DNA of 58,779 bases from CALXQW01 sp031553045 (GTDB taxonomy: Bacteria; Verrucomicrobiota; Verrucomicrobiia; Opitutales; Intestinicryptomonadaceae). The position numbers and the translations under genes are program-made. Shown in pieces: positions 1 through 8,719 of this stretch. The notes below the pieces were generated by a model. That model was not told the DNA's origin. It did not search any database and saw only the letters and a program-made list of their open reading frames with translations. The stretch lies in contig JAVBLZ010000007.1 in the NCBI GenBank assembly GCA_031553045.1, forward strand, positions 1 through 58,779, read 5' to 3'. Each line of letters begins with the position of its first letter. The first letter of the stretch is position 1.

Positions 1-3000
1 GCCTGTCAAATAAATTGCACCACCATAGTTTGTAGCAGTATTTTTATCACTGGTAGCCGCACCTCCAAATGTTACATCGCCTGTAATTGTCAAATTGCCT
101 CTTGAATAAATTGCACCGCCGTAACTTGCAGTGTTGCCTGCAAATGTGGAATCACCCCCAATTGCCACAGCACCGTCCGAATAAATTGCGCCGCCGTTAC
201 GTGCAGTGTTGCCTGCGAATGTGGCATCACCACAAATTGTCAAAGCGCCGCCTGAATAAATTGCGCCGCCGTAATCATTAGTTGAGGTATTGCCTGTGAA
301 TGTGGTATTACCTGTAATTATCAAAGCGCCGCCTGAATAAATTGCGCCGCCGCCATTAGTTGAGGTGTTATACTCAAATGTTAGCAAGCCTGTATTGCTT
401 ATTGTATTTGCGTTAGCAGATGCAAAGTAAATTGCGCCACCGCTGTCTCTTCCCTCATTATATGCAAAGTCCACAGTGGAGCCAAGTGTCAAAGTATTGC
501 CTACCAAATAAATTGCGCCGCCTGAATAATTTGCAGTGTTGCTTGAGAATGTGGCATCACCCTCTATCGTCAAAGCGCCGCCTGAATAAATTGCGCCGCC
601 GTTATTAGTTGCGGTGTTATACTCAAATGTTAACAAGCCTGTATTGTTTATTGCATTTGCGTTAGCAGATTCAAAGTAAATTGCGCCACCATTGCTACCT
701 GCCTCATTATATGCAAAGTCCACAGTGGAGCCAAGTGTCAAAGTATTGCCTACCAAATAAATTGCGCCGCCGTTATTAGTTGCAGTGTTGCTTGAGAATG
801 TGGCATCACCCTCAATTGTCAAAGCGCCGTTTGAAAAAATTGCGCCGCCTTGAAAATTTGTCTTGTTAGAATTAAATGTTAGCAAGCCTGTATTGCTTAT
901 TGTATTTGCGTTAGCAGATTCAAAGTAAATTGCGCCACCATTGCTACCTGCCTCATTATATGCAAAGTCCGCAGTGGAGCCAAATGTCAATGTGTTACCA
1001 GCCAAAGCAATAGCCCCGCCGCTAGCTAAGGCAATATTGCCATCAGTAGCAATTGAACCAAATTCAACAGCACCTGAAATTGTCAAAGCGCCGCCTGAAT
1101 AAATTGCGCCGCCGCTGCCTGCAGAGTTACTTGCGAATGTGGAATCACCCGTAATTGTCAAAGTGCCTAGTGAATAAATTGCGCCGCCTTGAGAATTTGT
1201 CTTGTTATACTCAAATGTTAACAAGCCTGTATTGCTTATTGTATTTGCGCTAGCAGATGCAAAGTGAATTGCGCCACCGCTGATGCTTGTCGCATTATTG
1301 ACAAAGTCCGCAGTGGAGCCAAATGTCAATGTGTTACCCGCCAAAGCAATAGCCCCACCGCTAGCTGAGGCAATATTGCCATCAGTAGCAATAGCTGAGC
1401 CAAATTTAACAGCATCTATGATGGCTAAATTGCCACTTGAATAAATGGCACCACCTAAATTAGTTGCGCTATTCCTTATAAATGTAAGCAGGCCTGTATT
1501 GTTTATTGTATTTGCGCCAGCAGATGCAAAGTAAATTGCGCCACCTTTGCCGTATCCACCAGAGATATTCGCAACTGTTACGGCATTATTTTGGAAAGTA
1601 GCAAGCCCGCCAAGTGTAAGCGTATTACCTCCCAAATAAATTGCGCCGCCGTAGTTTGTGGCAGTATTTTTGTCAATGGCATTCACACCCCCAAATGTTA
1701 CATCGCCTTTAATTGTCAAATTGCCGTTTGAATAAATTGCGCCGCCAAAATTCCCAGCGGTATTGCCTACAAATGTGAGGGCAGCTTTGTTATCTATTAT
1801 ATTTGAGCCGTTAGTAACCAAATAAATAGCACCACCACCATCTGAGGCGGCAACGCCCAAGCTCTTATTGCCAGAGAATGTTGTATCCCCGCCAAATGTC
1901 ATTGTGTAAATACCTGAACTGCTGTAATAGATTGCGCCGCCCATATTATTTGCGGTATTGCCCGTAAAGCTTACGGCATGCGTAATTTCAAAGTTACGGC
2001 TAGTATAAATAGCACCGCCATAGGCTGCAGAATTTTTGTCAAATAGAAGTGTGCCCGCATTGTTTATAGTAAGACTACTAGAGAGAACTTGAGAATAAAT
2101 TGCGCCACCGCTGCCTATAGAACTCGTCGCCACATTGTTTCTGAAAACCGTATTGCCACCAAGAGTAAGCGTGTTAGCATTAGAACCCAAGCAAATTGCC
2201 CCGCCCTGAATTGCAGTGTTGCCATTGCTAGCGTTTACGCCACCAAATGTTACTGCCCCCGTGATTTCTAGTGGCCCATATGTAAAAATTGCCCCGCCGT
2301 TTTGTTGAGCAGAATTACCGTCAAATGTAAGAGTGCCAGCATTGGATATTGTATTACCTGGCGCAAAAGCATTTGCAAAATAAATTGCGCCACCATGAGA
2401 ATTTGCATGGTTCTTTTGGAAAACGGAAGCCCCACCCAAGGTTAGATTTGTGGCAGTATCTGCCAAGTAAATTGCGCCGCCCATTCCTGCTGAGTTGACG
2501 TCTGCCGCAAGAGTGCCGCCAAAAGTTGCTGCCCCTGTAATCTCCAAATTACCCGCTGAAAAAATAGCCCCACCCCGAGAATCGGCAACGTTGCCTTTAA
2601 GAATAAACGTACCAGAAGTATTGATAGTATTGGTGAGCAGTGAATTTTCAAAATAAATTGCCGCACCTGAACTCGTAGTCTTGCCGTTCAAGAGCGTCAT
2701 GTTCTTGAGAGTGATAGTGTTTACCGCAGATGACAGACTAAAAATGCTGTAAGAATTATTACCGCTTATGCTTAAAGTACGTGAGGTATTATTGATGTTT
2801 ATGCCGTTAGATATTATTTGAGGCAACGCACTTGTAAGCGTGATAGTGTAATAACTACTGAAAGTATAGATATCGTTTGCGGCCTGTTGATTTAGCGCAT
2901 AACGCAGAGTTCCTGCAACATTGGTATCTAGGTTGGAATTTATCGTCTGATTTGCCGCCTGTGCAGTAAATACATTTAATACAAGTGCGAACAATAGCAT

Positions 3001-3039
3001 TATTGCTCTCTTTAAATTAATTATGTCTATGTGTTTCAT
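1..3039 (-). CDS. Pmp-like GGAI-repeat exported surface protein (3' end outside window)
   Basis: The frame is open from the ATG at 3037-3039 to the window edge with no in-frame stop, giving 1013 codons with the C-terminus missing. The start gives a Sec-type signal peptide: a basic stretch with LKR, then a hydrophobic core ending TAQA before ANQT. The next ~80 residues resemble the N-terminal part of probable-adhesin proteins (AGTLRYALNQ). The rest is about 30 short repeats with GGAI (one GAAI variant), alternating with FxxN/FxGN and NTLTLG or NTISNTGLLTF strands. This GGAI/FxxN pattern is the hallmark of the Chlamydia polymorphic membrane protein repeat and predicts a right-handed beta-helix passenger. 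Whether it ends in an autotransporter barrel or a PEP-CTERM tail cannot be seen. An in-frame ATG at 3000 is an alternative start but would lose the basic n-region. Role in adhesion is inference from family. Confidence 0.85.
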   Translation of the reverse strand, partial: MKHIDIINLKRAIMLLFALVLNVFTAQAANQTINSNLDTNVAGTLRYALNQQAANDIYTFSSYYTITLTSALPQIISNGININNTSRTLSISGNNSYSIFSLSSAVNTITLKNMTLLNGKTTSSGAAIYFENSLLTNTINTSGTFILKGNVADSRGGAIFSAGNLEITGAATFGGTLAADVNSAGMGGAIYLADTATNLTLGGASVFQKNHANSHGGAIYFANAFAPGNTISNAGTLTFDGNSAQQNGGAIFTYGPLEITGAVTFGGVNASNGNTAIQGGAICLGSNANTLTLGGNTVFRNNVATSSIGSGGAIYSQVLSSSLTINNAGTLLFDKNSAAYGGAIYTSRNFEITHAVSFTGNTANNMGGAIYYSSSGIYTMTFGGDTTFSGNKSLGVAASDGGGAIYLVTNGSNIIDNKAALTFVGNTAGNFGGAIYSNGNLTIKGDVTFGGVNAIDKNTATNYGGAIYLGGNTLTLGGLATFQNNAVTVANISGGYGKGGAIYFASAGANTINNTGLLTFIRNSATNLGGAIYSSGNLAIIDAVKFGSAIATDGNIASASGGAIALAGNTLTFGSTADFVNNATSISGGAIHFASASANTISNTGLLTFEYNKTNSQGGAIYSLGTLTITGDSTFASNSAGSGGAIYSGGALTISGAVEFGSIATDGNIALASGGAIALAGNTLTFGSTADFAYNEAGSNGGAIYFESANANTISNTGLLTFNSNKTNFQGGAIFSNGALTIEGDATFSSNTATNNGGAIYLVGNTLTLGSTVDFAYNEAGSNGGAIYFESANANAINNTGLLTFEYNTATNNGGAIYSGGALTIEGDATFSSNTANYSGGAIYLVGNTLTLGSTVDFAYNEGRDSGGAIYFASANANTISNTGLLTFEYNTSTNGGGAIYSGGALIITGNTTFTGNTSTNDYGGAIYSGGALTICGDATFAGNTARNGGAIYSDGAVAIGGDSTFAGNTASYGGAIYSRGNLTITGDVTFGGAATSDKNTATNYGGAIYLTG
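385..1000. repeat. 249-bp (83-codon) in-frame internal repeats of the GGAI protein gene
   Basis: The block beginning CAAGCCTGTATTG recurs at 385, 634 and 883, exactly 249 bases apart, and again in a more diverged context at 1222. Each unit carries about three GGAI motifs. The first two units are near-identical at DNA level; the third diverges after about 1000. The period is a multiple of three, so unit gain or loss keeps the frame. Confidence 0.8.
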
Positions 3040-3192
3040 ATGCTTCTGCTTTGTGCCATTTTTTTTAAACATATAAGAGCAACAACTTCTGTCAAATTTA
3101 ATTTCAGAAATATTTCATGCAAAACAGGATATGAAATAGCCTCTAATTTACGCAGAGCCCCTTAAACGATGATACGAAGCAGCAAAAAAATC

Positions 3193-5436
3193 TTAATGAA
3201 GGCAGAAATCTATCTGACGCTTGAAGCGGTCAACACTGTCAACGCCTACGGGAATCTTTTGGGCTATCTTATATTGCCGCTTTGTGCGCCTGCCTGTAAG
3301 AGCATGGCCATCGGCGGAAAGCTTGTAGATATCGTCGGTCAGACAGTGCATATGCACAAACCCGTATGCGCCAGACTCCACAAGCTCTACAAAAAAACCA
3401 TTCTCGGTAATACCCGTGATTATGGCTTCAAAAGTTTCGCCTGTTGAAATTTTGCGTTCAAAGAACTCCATCAATTTGATTTTTTGCGACTCTCTTTCAG
3501 CCTCAGAACTGTTGCGCTCCGTCCTAGAGATGTGCTCCGCAATACCCTCTAATTGAACCTGCGTAATCAGAGAAATTTTGCCCTTGGGGGCGGACGGCAT
3601 ACCGGATTGCTGCATATAGAAATTAAAATTTCTGTGCACTGTAAAGTCCGCATAGCGACGGATGGGAGATGTAAAATGGGCGTAATATTCTTTTGCCAAA
3701 CCATAGTGCCCGTCTGGAGACGCCTTATAGACGGCACGTTTCAGGCTGCGCAAAAATTCCGTCTTTAAAACAAAACTTTGCGGGTGATTGTTGATTGCGG
3801 TCAGAACTCTTATTATTTCTCGTCGGCTGGTAAGGTCTCCGCATTCTATGCCAAAGCCCAAAAGATATTCACGCAATTCGTCCAGTTTGTCTGGGTCAGG
3901 ATCTTCATGCACTCGTGAAATAAACGGCACTTTGTTTGCAAAAAGCTCCCTTGCTATTGCCTCATTTGCCGCCAACATAAATTCCTCAATCAACTGATGA
4001 GATTCGTCATTTTTTTTCGTCTCTATGCGTTCCGCATAACCGTCTTTATCGGTGTAGATTTTAATTTCGTCGCTGTTCAAATCAAGACTGCCCTTTTTCA
4101 TGCGACGTTTGCGAAGCACGCTTGCAATGCTCCAAAGTTGGCGCAAGAGCATGCGCAATTCTTGCAGGGCTTTGTTGTCATAATCTGAAAGCGGCTTGCC
4201 GCTTGAACCTGTGGAATATTCCGGCGGAGGCTTTATGCCCTTGATTTTTTCAATATTATCCTCCGTCAAAAATGCGTAGGCTTGCTCATAAGACAAGCGC
4301 TTTGAACTGCGTATGACGCTATTTGCAAAGCGCACCGCCTTGCAATCGCCGCCGCCGTCAAAAGTTAAAAAGACGCTTTTCACGAGCCTGTCTTCATCTT
4401 CAACCAGACTGCAAATTCCGTTTGAAAGCTCAAAGGGCAGCATGGGTATCACCGTCCCCACAAGGTAGGTGGAATTGCCCCTGCGCCTTGCCTCTTTATC
4501 TATTGCGCTGTTTGGACGCACATAGTAAGGCACATCGGCAATGTGCACGCCAATCTCCCACCCGCCGGACTTTGCCCTGACGATAGAAATTGCGTCGTCA
4601 AAATCTTTGGCGTCGGCGGGGTCTATAGTTACGGTAAATTCTTTGCGCAAATCAACCCTGCCCTCCAAATCTTTGGATGACACTTTGTTTGGAATATCTC
4701 TTACTTCTTGCATGACTTCCTCGGGGAAGTCTTCACTCAAATCATATTTTGTGAGTATGCCCTTGTACTCCGCCATTGGAGTATGGCTTTTACCCAAGTT
4801 TTGCGTTATCGCACCCGAGGGGTTTATGTGGCGCTGAGTCCACTCGTTAAGGGCAACCACAACCTTATCGTCAGCCTTTGGCAGAGGCAAAACGGCAGAA
4901 GTGCGAGGGTCGGGCACTATGACATCATAGTAAAATTTAGGGTCATCGGGCGCAACGTGCCAATGGCCGTTTTCCTGCCTAAGAGTGCCCACAAGAGGCT
5001 TCTTTGCCCGTGAAAGTATGCGTATTACCTTGGCGAATTTTTGAACATCTTCCTGCGAATATCTGTTGCGCCTGCGAGATTCTCTGGGATATAACACTCT
5101 TGCCAGAACCGTGTCGCCATGCAGGGCAACGCCCGTATCTTCATATCTTACCTTGTAACTTATGTTTGAATTGGCAGGATAAATTGTGGCAGTACCCCTT
5201 CTGGAAAACACAATCTCCCCGCTTATCAGGCCAAGCTCTGAACATGCGCTGTATCTATCGCCCTTGATTTTGGCGATAGTGCCCTGATCTAAAAGTTCAT
5301 TGAGCCGCTTTTTTAAGACAGGCATCTGCTTGCGAGGCAAGCCAAGCTTGTACGCAAGCTCCGGCAGCCTCATGGGCGTGTAAGTCTTCTGTTTAAATAG
5401 GTTTAAAAGTGAATTTGAAATTTCTTCAGGCGTCAT
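3193..5436 (-). CDS. rnr: ribonuclease R (RNB-family 3'-5' exoribonuclease)
   Basis: This 747-residue protein has the RNase R layout. An N-terminal winged-helix region (about 1-70, with LAYKLGLPRKQM) is followed by cold-shock-like OB folds (about 75-240), the RNB catalytic domain (about 260-590), and a C-terminal S1 domain (about 645-735, with GETFEAIITGITENGFFVEL). The active-site motif TIDPADAKDFDDAIS lies at about residues 270-284, and its aspartates (D272, D278, D280, D281) are the Mg-binding residues of the family. RNase R degrades structured RNA processively. The length is normal for the family. It overlaps the upstream membrane-protein gene by 4 bases and is the last gene of the hemY-hemH-hemX-like transcription unit. 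RNase II is less likely because of the winged-helix N-terminus. Confidence 0.95.
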   Translation of the reverse strand: MTPEEISNSLLNLFKQKTYTPMRLPELAYKLGLPRKQMPVLKKRLNELLDQGTIAKIKGDRYSACSELGLISGEIVFSRRGTATIYPANSNISYKVRYEDTGVALHGDTVLARVLYPRESRRRNRYSQEDVQKFAKVIRILSRAKKPLVGTLRQENGHWHVAPDDPKFYYDVIVPDPRTSAVLPLPKADDKVVVALNEWTQRHINPSGAITQNLGKSHTPMAEYKGILTKYDLSEDFPEEVMQEVRDIPNKVSSKDLEGRVDLRKEFTVTIDPADAKDFDDAISIVRAKSGGWEIGVHIADVPYYVRPNSAIDKEARRRGNSTYLVGTVIPMLPFELSNGICSLVEDEDRLVKSVFLTFDGGGDCKAVRFANSVIRSSKRLSYEQAYAFLTEDNIEKIKGIKPPPEYSTGSSGKPLSDYDNKALQELRMLLRQLWSIASVLRKRRMKKGSLDLNSDEIKIYTDKDGYAERIETKKNDESHQLIEEFMLAANEAIARELFANKVPFISRVHEDPDPDKLDELREYLLGFGIECGDLTSRREIIRVLTAINNHPQSFVLKTEFLRSLKRAVYKASPDGHYGLAKEYYAHFTSPIRRYADFTVHRNFNFYMQQSGMPSAPKGKISLITQVQLEGIAEHISRTERNSSEAERESQKIKLMEFFERKISTGETFEAIITGITENGFFVELVESGAYGFVHMHCLTDDIYKLSADGHALTGRRTKRQYKIAQKIPVGVDSVDRFKRQIDFCLH

Positions 5437-6251
5437 AATATTACGTTTTTAAGTTCTATTGGTATTAACATCAGCAAGGCGAATATGAAAAGCGCCACCA
5501 CAAATTTTGAAAGCTTGGCGGAAGATATGCGGTTTTTATACGCCAAAATATTTAATGTGGCTATGCAAAAAAATACCAACACCCCGCCCGAATATTTGAT
5601 AATAAAACCTGCGCTAAGCTCTCGATAAAAAGCGGCAACCACGCCAAACACCAAAGAGAGCGCCATCAAGAGCAGTCCAAAATAAATGGAATGCCTCATA
5701 TACCTTTCAAGCGCAACAAGCGGCTGAAGGTCTTTTGCAATTACGCTATTTGAGCGTGTCTTTAAATTGCGTCTTTGCAGCAAGCCCATAACTGCAAATA
5801 TTGCGGCGAAGAAAAGCGCAACATAGGTTGAAAGTGCGGAAATTGCGTGTATCAAACTAATGAGAGTAAGCACCTGAATTTCCTGATAGCTTGCCATATA
5901 TTTTGAAAACACAGGGCACATCACGGGCAAAATTGTGAGCAATATTGCAAGCGGCAAAACAAAAATTGCGCTTAAAGAAAGCTTGCAAACCGATACCAAA
6001 AACAAGTGCGTCAAGACGCAAAGCCAAGCTATAAATTCTATAACTTCATAAGGGTTTGTTATGGGGATATTGCCTATTTGTACCCCCCTGATTATTATCG
6101 CCGAAGTTTGAAAAAGCAGCCCCAAAATTTCAAAGGCATATTGCGCCCTGCCGCCGTGCGGTCTGCCCAATTTTAGGGAAAGCAAACTCTGCGCAAAGGC
6201 CGCCGCATAACATAGCCCCGCAAGTAAAAACAAAATTAAAAACATATTCAT
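5433..6251 (-). CDS. HemX/CcsA-superfamily integral membrane protein
   Basis: A 272-residue polytopic membrane protein with about eight predicted helices. The pattern resembles the CcsA/HemX cytochrome-c-assembly superfamily: an ITNPYEVIEFIAW segment, and a late segment LERYMRHSIYFGLLLMALSLVFG. The tryptophan-rich WWD heme-handling signature of true CcsA/CcmC/CcmF is absent; the only visible Trp is in EFIAWL. It therefore looks more like HemX/YpjD-type proteins, often encoded beside heme-synthesis genes, than a cytochrome c synthetase. It overlaps hemH by 4 bases upstream and rnr by 4 bases downstream. A role in heme synthesis or handling is inferred from this position. Confidence 0.75.
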   Translation of the reverse strand: MNMFLILFLLAGLCYAAAFAQSLLSLKLGRPHGGRAQYAFEILGLLFQTSAIIIRGVQIGNIPITNPYEVIEFIAWLCVLTHLFLVSVCKLSLSAIFVLPLAILLTILPVMCPVFSKYMASYQEIQVLTLISLIHAISALSTYVALFFAAIFAVMGLLQRRNLKTRSNSVIAKDLQPLVALERYMRHSIYFGLLLMALSLVFGVVAAFYRELSAGFIIKYSGGVLVFFCIATLNILAYKNRISSAKLSKFVVALFIFALLMLIPIELKNVIL

Positions 6252-7240
6252 TCCACAGAATTTATTATTGCCTGCATGAGCAATAATTGACTATCGCTAT
6301 CATTTAGGCAAGCGCACAATTTAAAATATTCCCCACCGGAATTTAAGAAGACTTCTTTGAGCTCTTCCCCAAGCTCCACCAATGTTTCAGTGCAATCAAA
6401 TGCGAAGCCGGGGCTGGATACCAGAAGTTTTTTTACGCCACACTTGGCAAGATTTTGCGCCACATCTTTTACCTTAGGAGCAAGCCATTCGCCCTTGCCC
6501 ATTGCAGATTGATAGGTTAAGAAAATTTTATCCTCCGAAAAAACGTCTTTGAGTTTTTCTTTTATGAGAGAAAAACTTTCCTCACACTCATACTCATAAT
6601 CCGTAAGCAAAGCTTGTCTTTTTGGCATGCTGTGGAAAGAAATCAAAAGCGCATCAAAAGAATTTTTAGCCAACGCCTCTTTTATTGAAGCACAAACAGC
6701 GTCTATATATTCGGGCAAATTTGCATAGCTTGCGCAAAAGCCGACGGCGTCTTCATAGATGAATGTCTTGAGCGGCGGGATAAAAAGACTGTCTTTATTT
6801 AGGCGCACAAGATGCAAAATTTCAGAAAGTATGCTGGATGTCATTGCGTACGATTTCTGCGGAAAAAACGGCACAAAAAAGAAATCTTTTGCACCGTCTT
6901 TGAGAGCCACGGTAACGGTTTCCCTCACGCTGCCTGTGCCGTATCTATGCGCAAAATAAATTTTAAGACCCGTTTTTTCCAAAAACTTTTTTTGCAAATT
7001 TTGCTCATAAAAAAACAGGGGCGCTTTGCCGTCTATCGCCGTAAATTCAAGGTTTTCCAGATATTTCTGCGCCCTCTTGCAAGATATGCGCCAAGCCAAA
7101 AACCTGCGCAAAAGAATATTGGGTATGGGCAGAACTTTCTCATCGCTCAAAAATTCAAGCAAAAATTTCCGAGCGGAAGCCCTGTTCAAATATTCAGGCG
7201 CACCCAATGTTACAAAAATTACTGCCCTATTTTTCCGCAT
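6248..7240 (-). CDS. hemH: ferrochelatase
   Basis: This 330-residue protein inserts Fe(II) into a porphyrin, the last or next-to-last step of heme synthesis depending on the pathway branch. The N-terminus AVIFVTLGAPEYLNRASARKF matches the family's lGtP opening. LLISFHSMPKR carries the metal-handling histidine (H203), and SPGFAFDCTETLVELGEE carries the conserved acidic residue (E285). The length is typical for a bacterial enzyme without a C-terminal extension. Its start overlaps the end of hemY by 14 bases, so translational coupling is likely. The neighbours hemY and a HemX-like membrane protein support the call. Confidence 0.95.
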   Translation of the reverse strand: MRKNRAVIFVTLGAPEYLNRASARKFLLEFLSDEKVLPIPNILLRRFLAWRISCKRAQKYLENLEFTAIDGKAPLFFYEQNLQKKFLEKTGLKIYFAHRYGTGSVRETVTVALKDGAKDFFFVPFFPQKSYAMTSSILSEILHLVRLNKDSLFIPPLKTFIYEDAVGFCASYANLPEYIDAVCASIKEALAKNSFDALLISFHSMPKRQALLTDYEYECEESFSLIKEKLKDVFSEDKIFLTYQSAMGKGEWLAPKVKDVAQNLAKCGVKKLLVSSPGFAFDCTETLVELGEELKEVFLNSGGEYFKLCACLNDSDSQLLLMQAIINSVE

Positions 7241-8594
7241 TCAAAATTGAATCCGCCAAAGTAATGGCACTCTCAATGCAATTACTTACACCAGCCCCGC
7301 CCCTGTAAGAACCCAAAAGTTTGACGTCGGGGAAGTCTTGCTCTACCTGCTTTATAACCTTGGCAAATTCATTGTAACCCACGTTATACTGGGCAATGCT
7401 GCGCTTCCAAGCAAAACGCTTTTTGAAAACAGGCTCTCCTCTTACACCCAAGACTTTGCGCAAATCTCCCATAACTATTGGCAAGAGTTCCTCCTCAGAA
7501 AGCGCAGCCAAAGAGGGATTACGTGTGCCGCCCACAAAATTTGTGAGCGTAACGTAGCCCTTGGGCGCTCTGTTTTCAAACATTGAAGATACAAATAAAC
7601 TGCCTATGATAGACAAATTCTCCTTTTCCGGAACTAAAGCGCCAAAGCCGTCGAGAGCGTGGGCGACATCTTCACGCCTAAAGCCCAAAGTAAGCGTTGC
7701 AATAGGAGAACCCTCAATCTTGTCGAGAGGCTCTAAAGCCTGTGCCAAAGTGCCGCAAATTGGCAAATTTTTAAGACCCCATGCGGGTACTGCCAGCACC
7801 AAAACATCAAAGGTGTCTATGCCGCCTTCGCCGGAACTGCTCCAGACAACCTTCCACTTGCCCTCATGGTCTATGGAGGCAATCTGTGCGTCAAGTTCAA
7901 GAGAGTCTCCAAGATATTCGGCGAGCTTTTTGGGAAGGACATCCATACCGTCCTTAAAAGAAAGCAAAACTGGCTTGAAAATATTGCCCGCCGCCGCTTT
8001 TGCCCGTGCAGACTTCATGCCGCCCAAAATTATAGAGCCAAATTTTTGCTCAAGATTCCAAAGCGGAGGGAATGCGTAACGCATTGAAAGACGCTTTACA
8101 TCGCCTGCGTAAATGCCCCCAAAAAACGGATTCATGGCGTAATCCAACGCCTCTTTGCCCATGCGATGCAAAGTAAATTCTTCAACGCTAGGGTCAGAAT
8201 CGGCAGGGAATTTTGAAATAAGCGGCTCTATCAGCAAACGCATTTTGCCGAGTATGCTAAAAAGTCTGGTCTTTAAAAAACCTGCGGGCCCCATTGGCAC
8301 TTCCTGCGGTTTGCCATAGCGCACAAAATAACGCTTTTTTGCCGTTGCTGAGGCGTATTCCACATCGCCTTCCAAACCCGCTTCTTTGAAGAAATCTAAA
8401 GTTCTGGGAGAATTTACCATTATGGAATTTGAGCCGCTTTCAGCCTTAAAGCCATTCTCGGAGTAAGTGTGCACAACACCTCCGGCGTAGGAGCGTTTAT
8501 CCAAAACCTTAACTTCACAACCCGCCTTTTTGAGCTTGTAGGCAAGCGTAAGCCCACTAACTCCTGCGCCAATTACAAGAACTTTTTTCTGCAT
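7227..8594 (-). CDS. hemY: protoporphyrinogen/coproporphyrinogen oxidase, HemY type
   Basis: A 455-residue FAD-dependent oxidase. The dinucleotide-binding motif GAGVSG is at residues 9-14, followed by VKVLDKRSYAGG, and the C-terminal FAD segment is LLGSYRGGAGVSNCIESA. The flavin amine-oxidase fold with FFGGIYAGDVKRLSMRYAFP is characteristic of HemY/PPOX. It oxidises protoporphyrinogen IX, or coproporphyrinogen III if this organism uses the coproporphyrin branch; the sequence alone does not decide. HemY-type enzymes normally use oxygen, which is notable if the organism is anaerobic. It is the first gene of the heme operon; its 3' end overlaps hemH. Confidence 0.92.
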   Translation of the reverse strand: MQKKVLVIGAGVSGLTLAYKLKKAGCEVKVLDKRSYAGGVVHTYSENGFKAESGSNSIMVNSPRTLDFFKEAGLEGDVEYASATAKKRYFVRYGKPQEVPMGPAGFLKTRLFSILGKMRLLIEPLISKFPADSDPSVEEFTLHRMGKEALDYAMNPFFGGIYAGDVKRLSMRYAFPPLWNLEQKFGSIILGGMKSARAKAAAGNIFKPVLLSFKDGMDVLPKKLAEYLGDSLELDAQIASIDHEGKWKVVWSSSGEGGIDTFDVLVLAVPAWGLKNLPICGTLAQALEPLDKIEGSPIATLTLGFRREDVAHALDGFGALVPEKENLSIIGSLFVSSMFENRAPKGYVTLTNFVGGTRNPSLAALSEEELLPIVMGDLRKVLGVRGEPVFKKRFAWKRSIAQYNVGYNEFAKVIKQVEQDFPDVKLLGSYRGGAGVSNCIESAITLADSILNAEK

Positions 8595-8662
8595 ACAACC
8601 TTTAACTTCTCAAAATTTTATAGGATTTTCAAGCAGATTGTTGAATCTCACAAAGTTTGAAT

Positions 8663-8703
8663 AAAAAAAACGAGAGAATGTTTTTTAAGCACTCCCTCGT
8701 TTT
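8663..8703 (-). terminator. rho-independent terminator of the first PEP-CTERM gene
   Basis: Inverted arms at 8667-8680 and 8690-8703 (AAACGAG paired with CTCGTTT, with some G-T pairs further in) flank a short loop. On the minus strand the stem is followed by a run of eight T. It lies 17 bases beyond the stop at 8720 and upstream of hemY, so it separates the two units. Confidence 0.8.
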
Positions 8704-8719
8704 AACGAATTATAAAAAA

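Noticed and set aside
87..608. Short plus-strand reading frames rich in NKLRRR within the first 600 bases
   Set aside because: They are the antisense shadow of the GGAI-repeat gene; the minus frame is open for over 3 kb with a signal peptide.
5433..6251. Cytochrome c synthetase CcsA
   Set aside because: The WWD motif and its surrounding tryptophans are missing.
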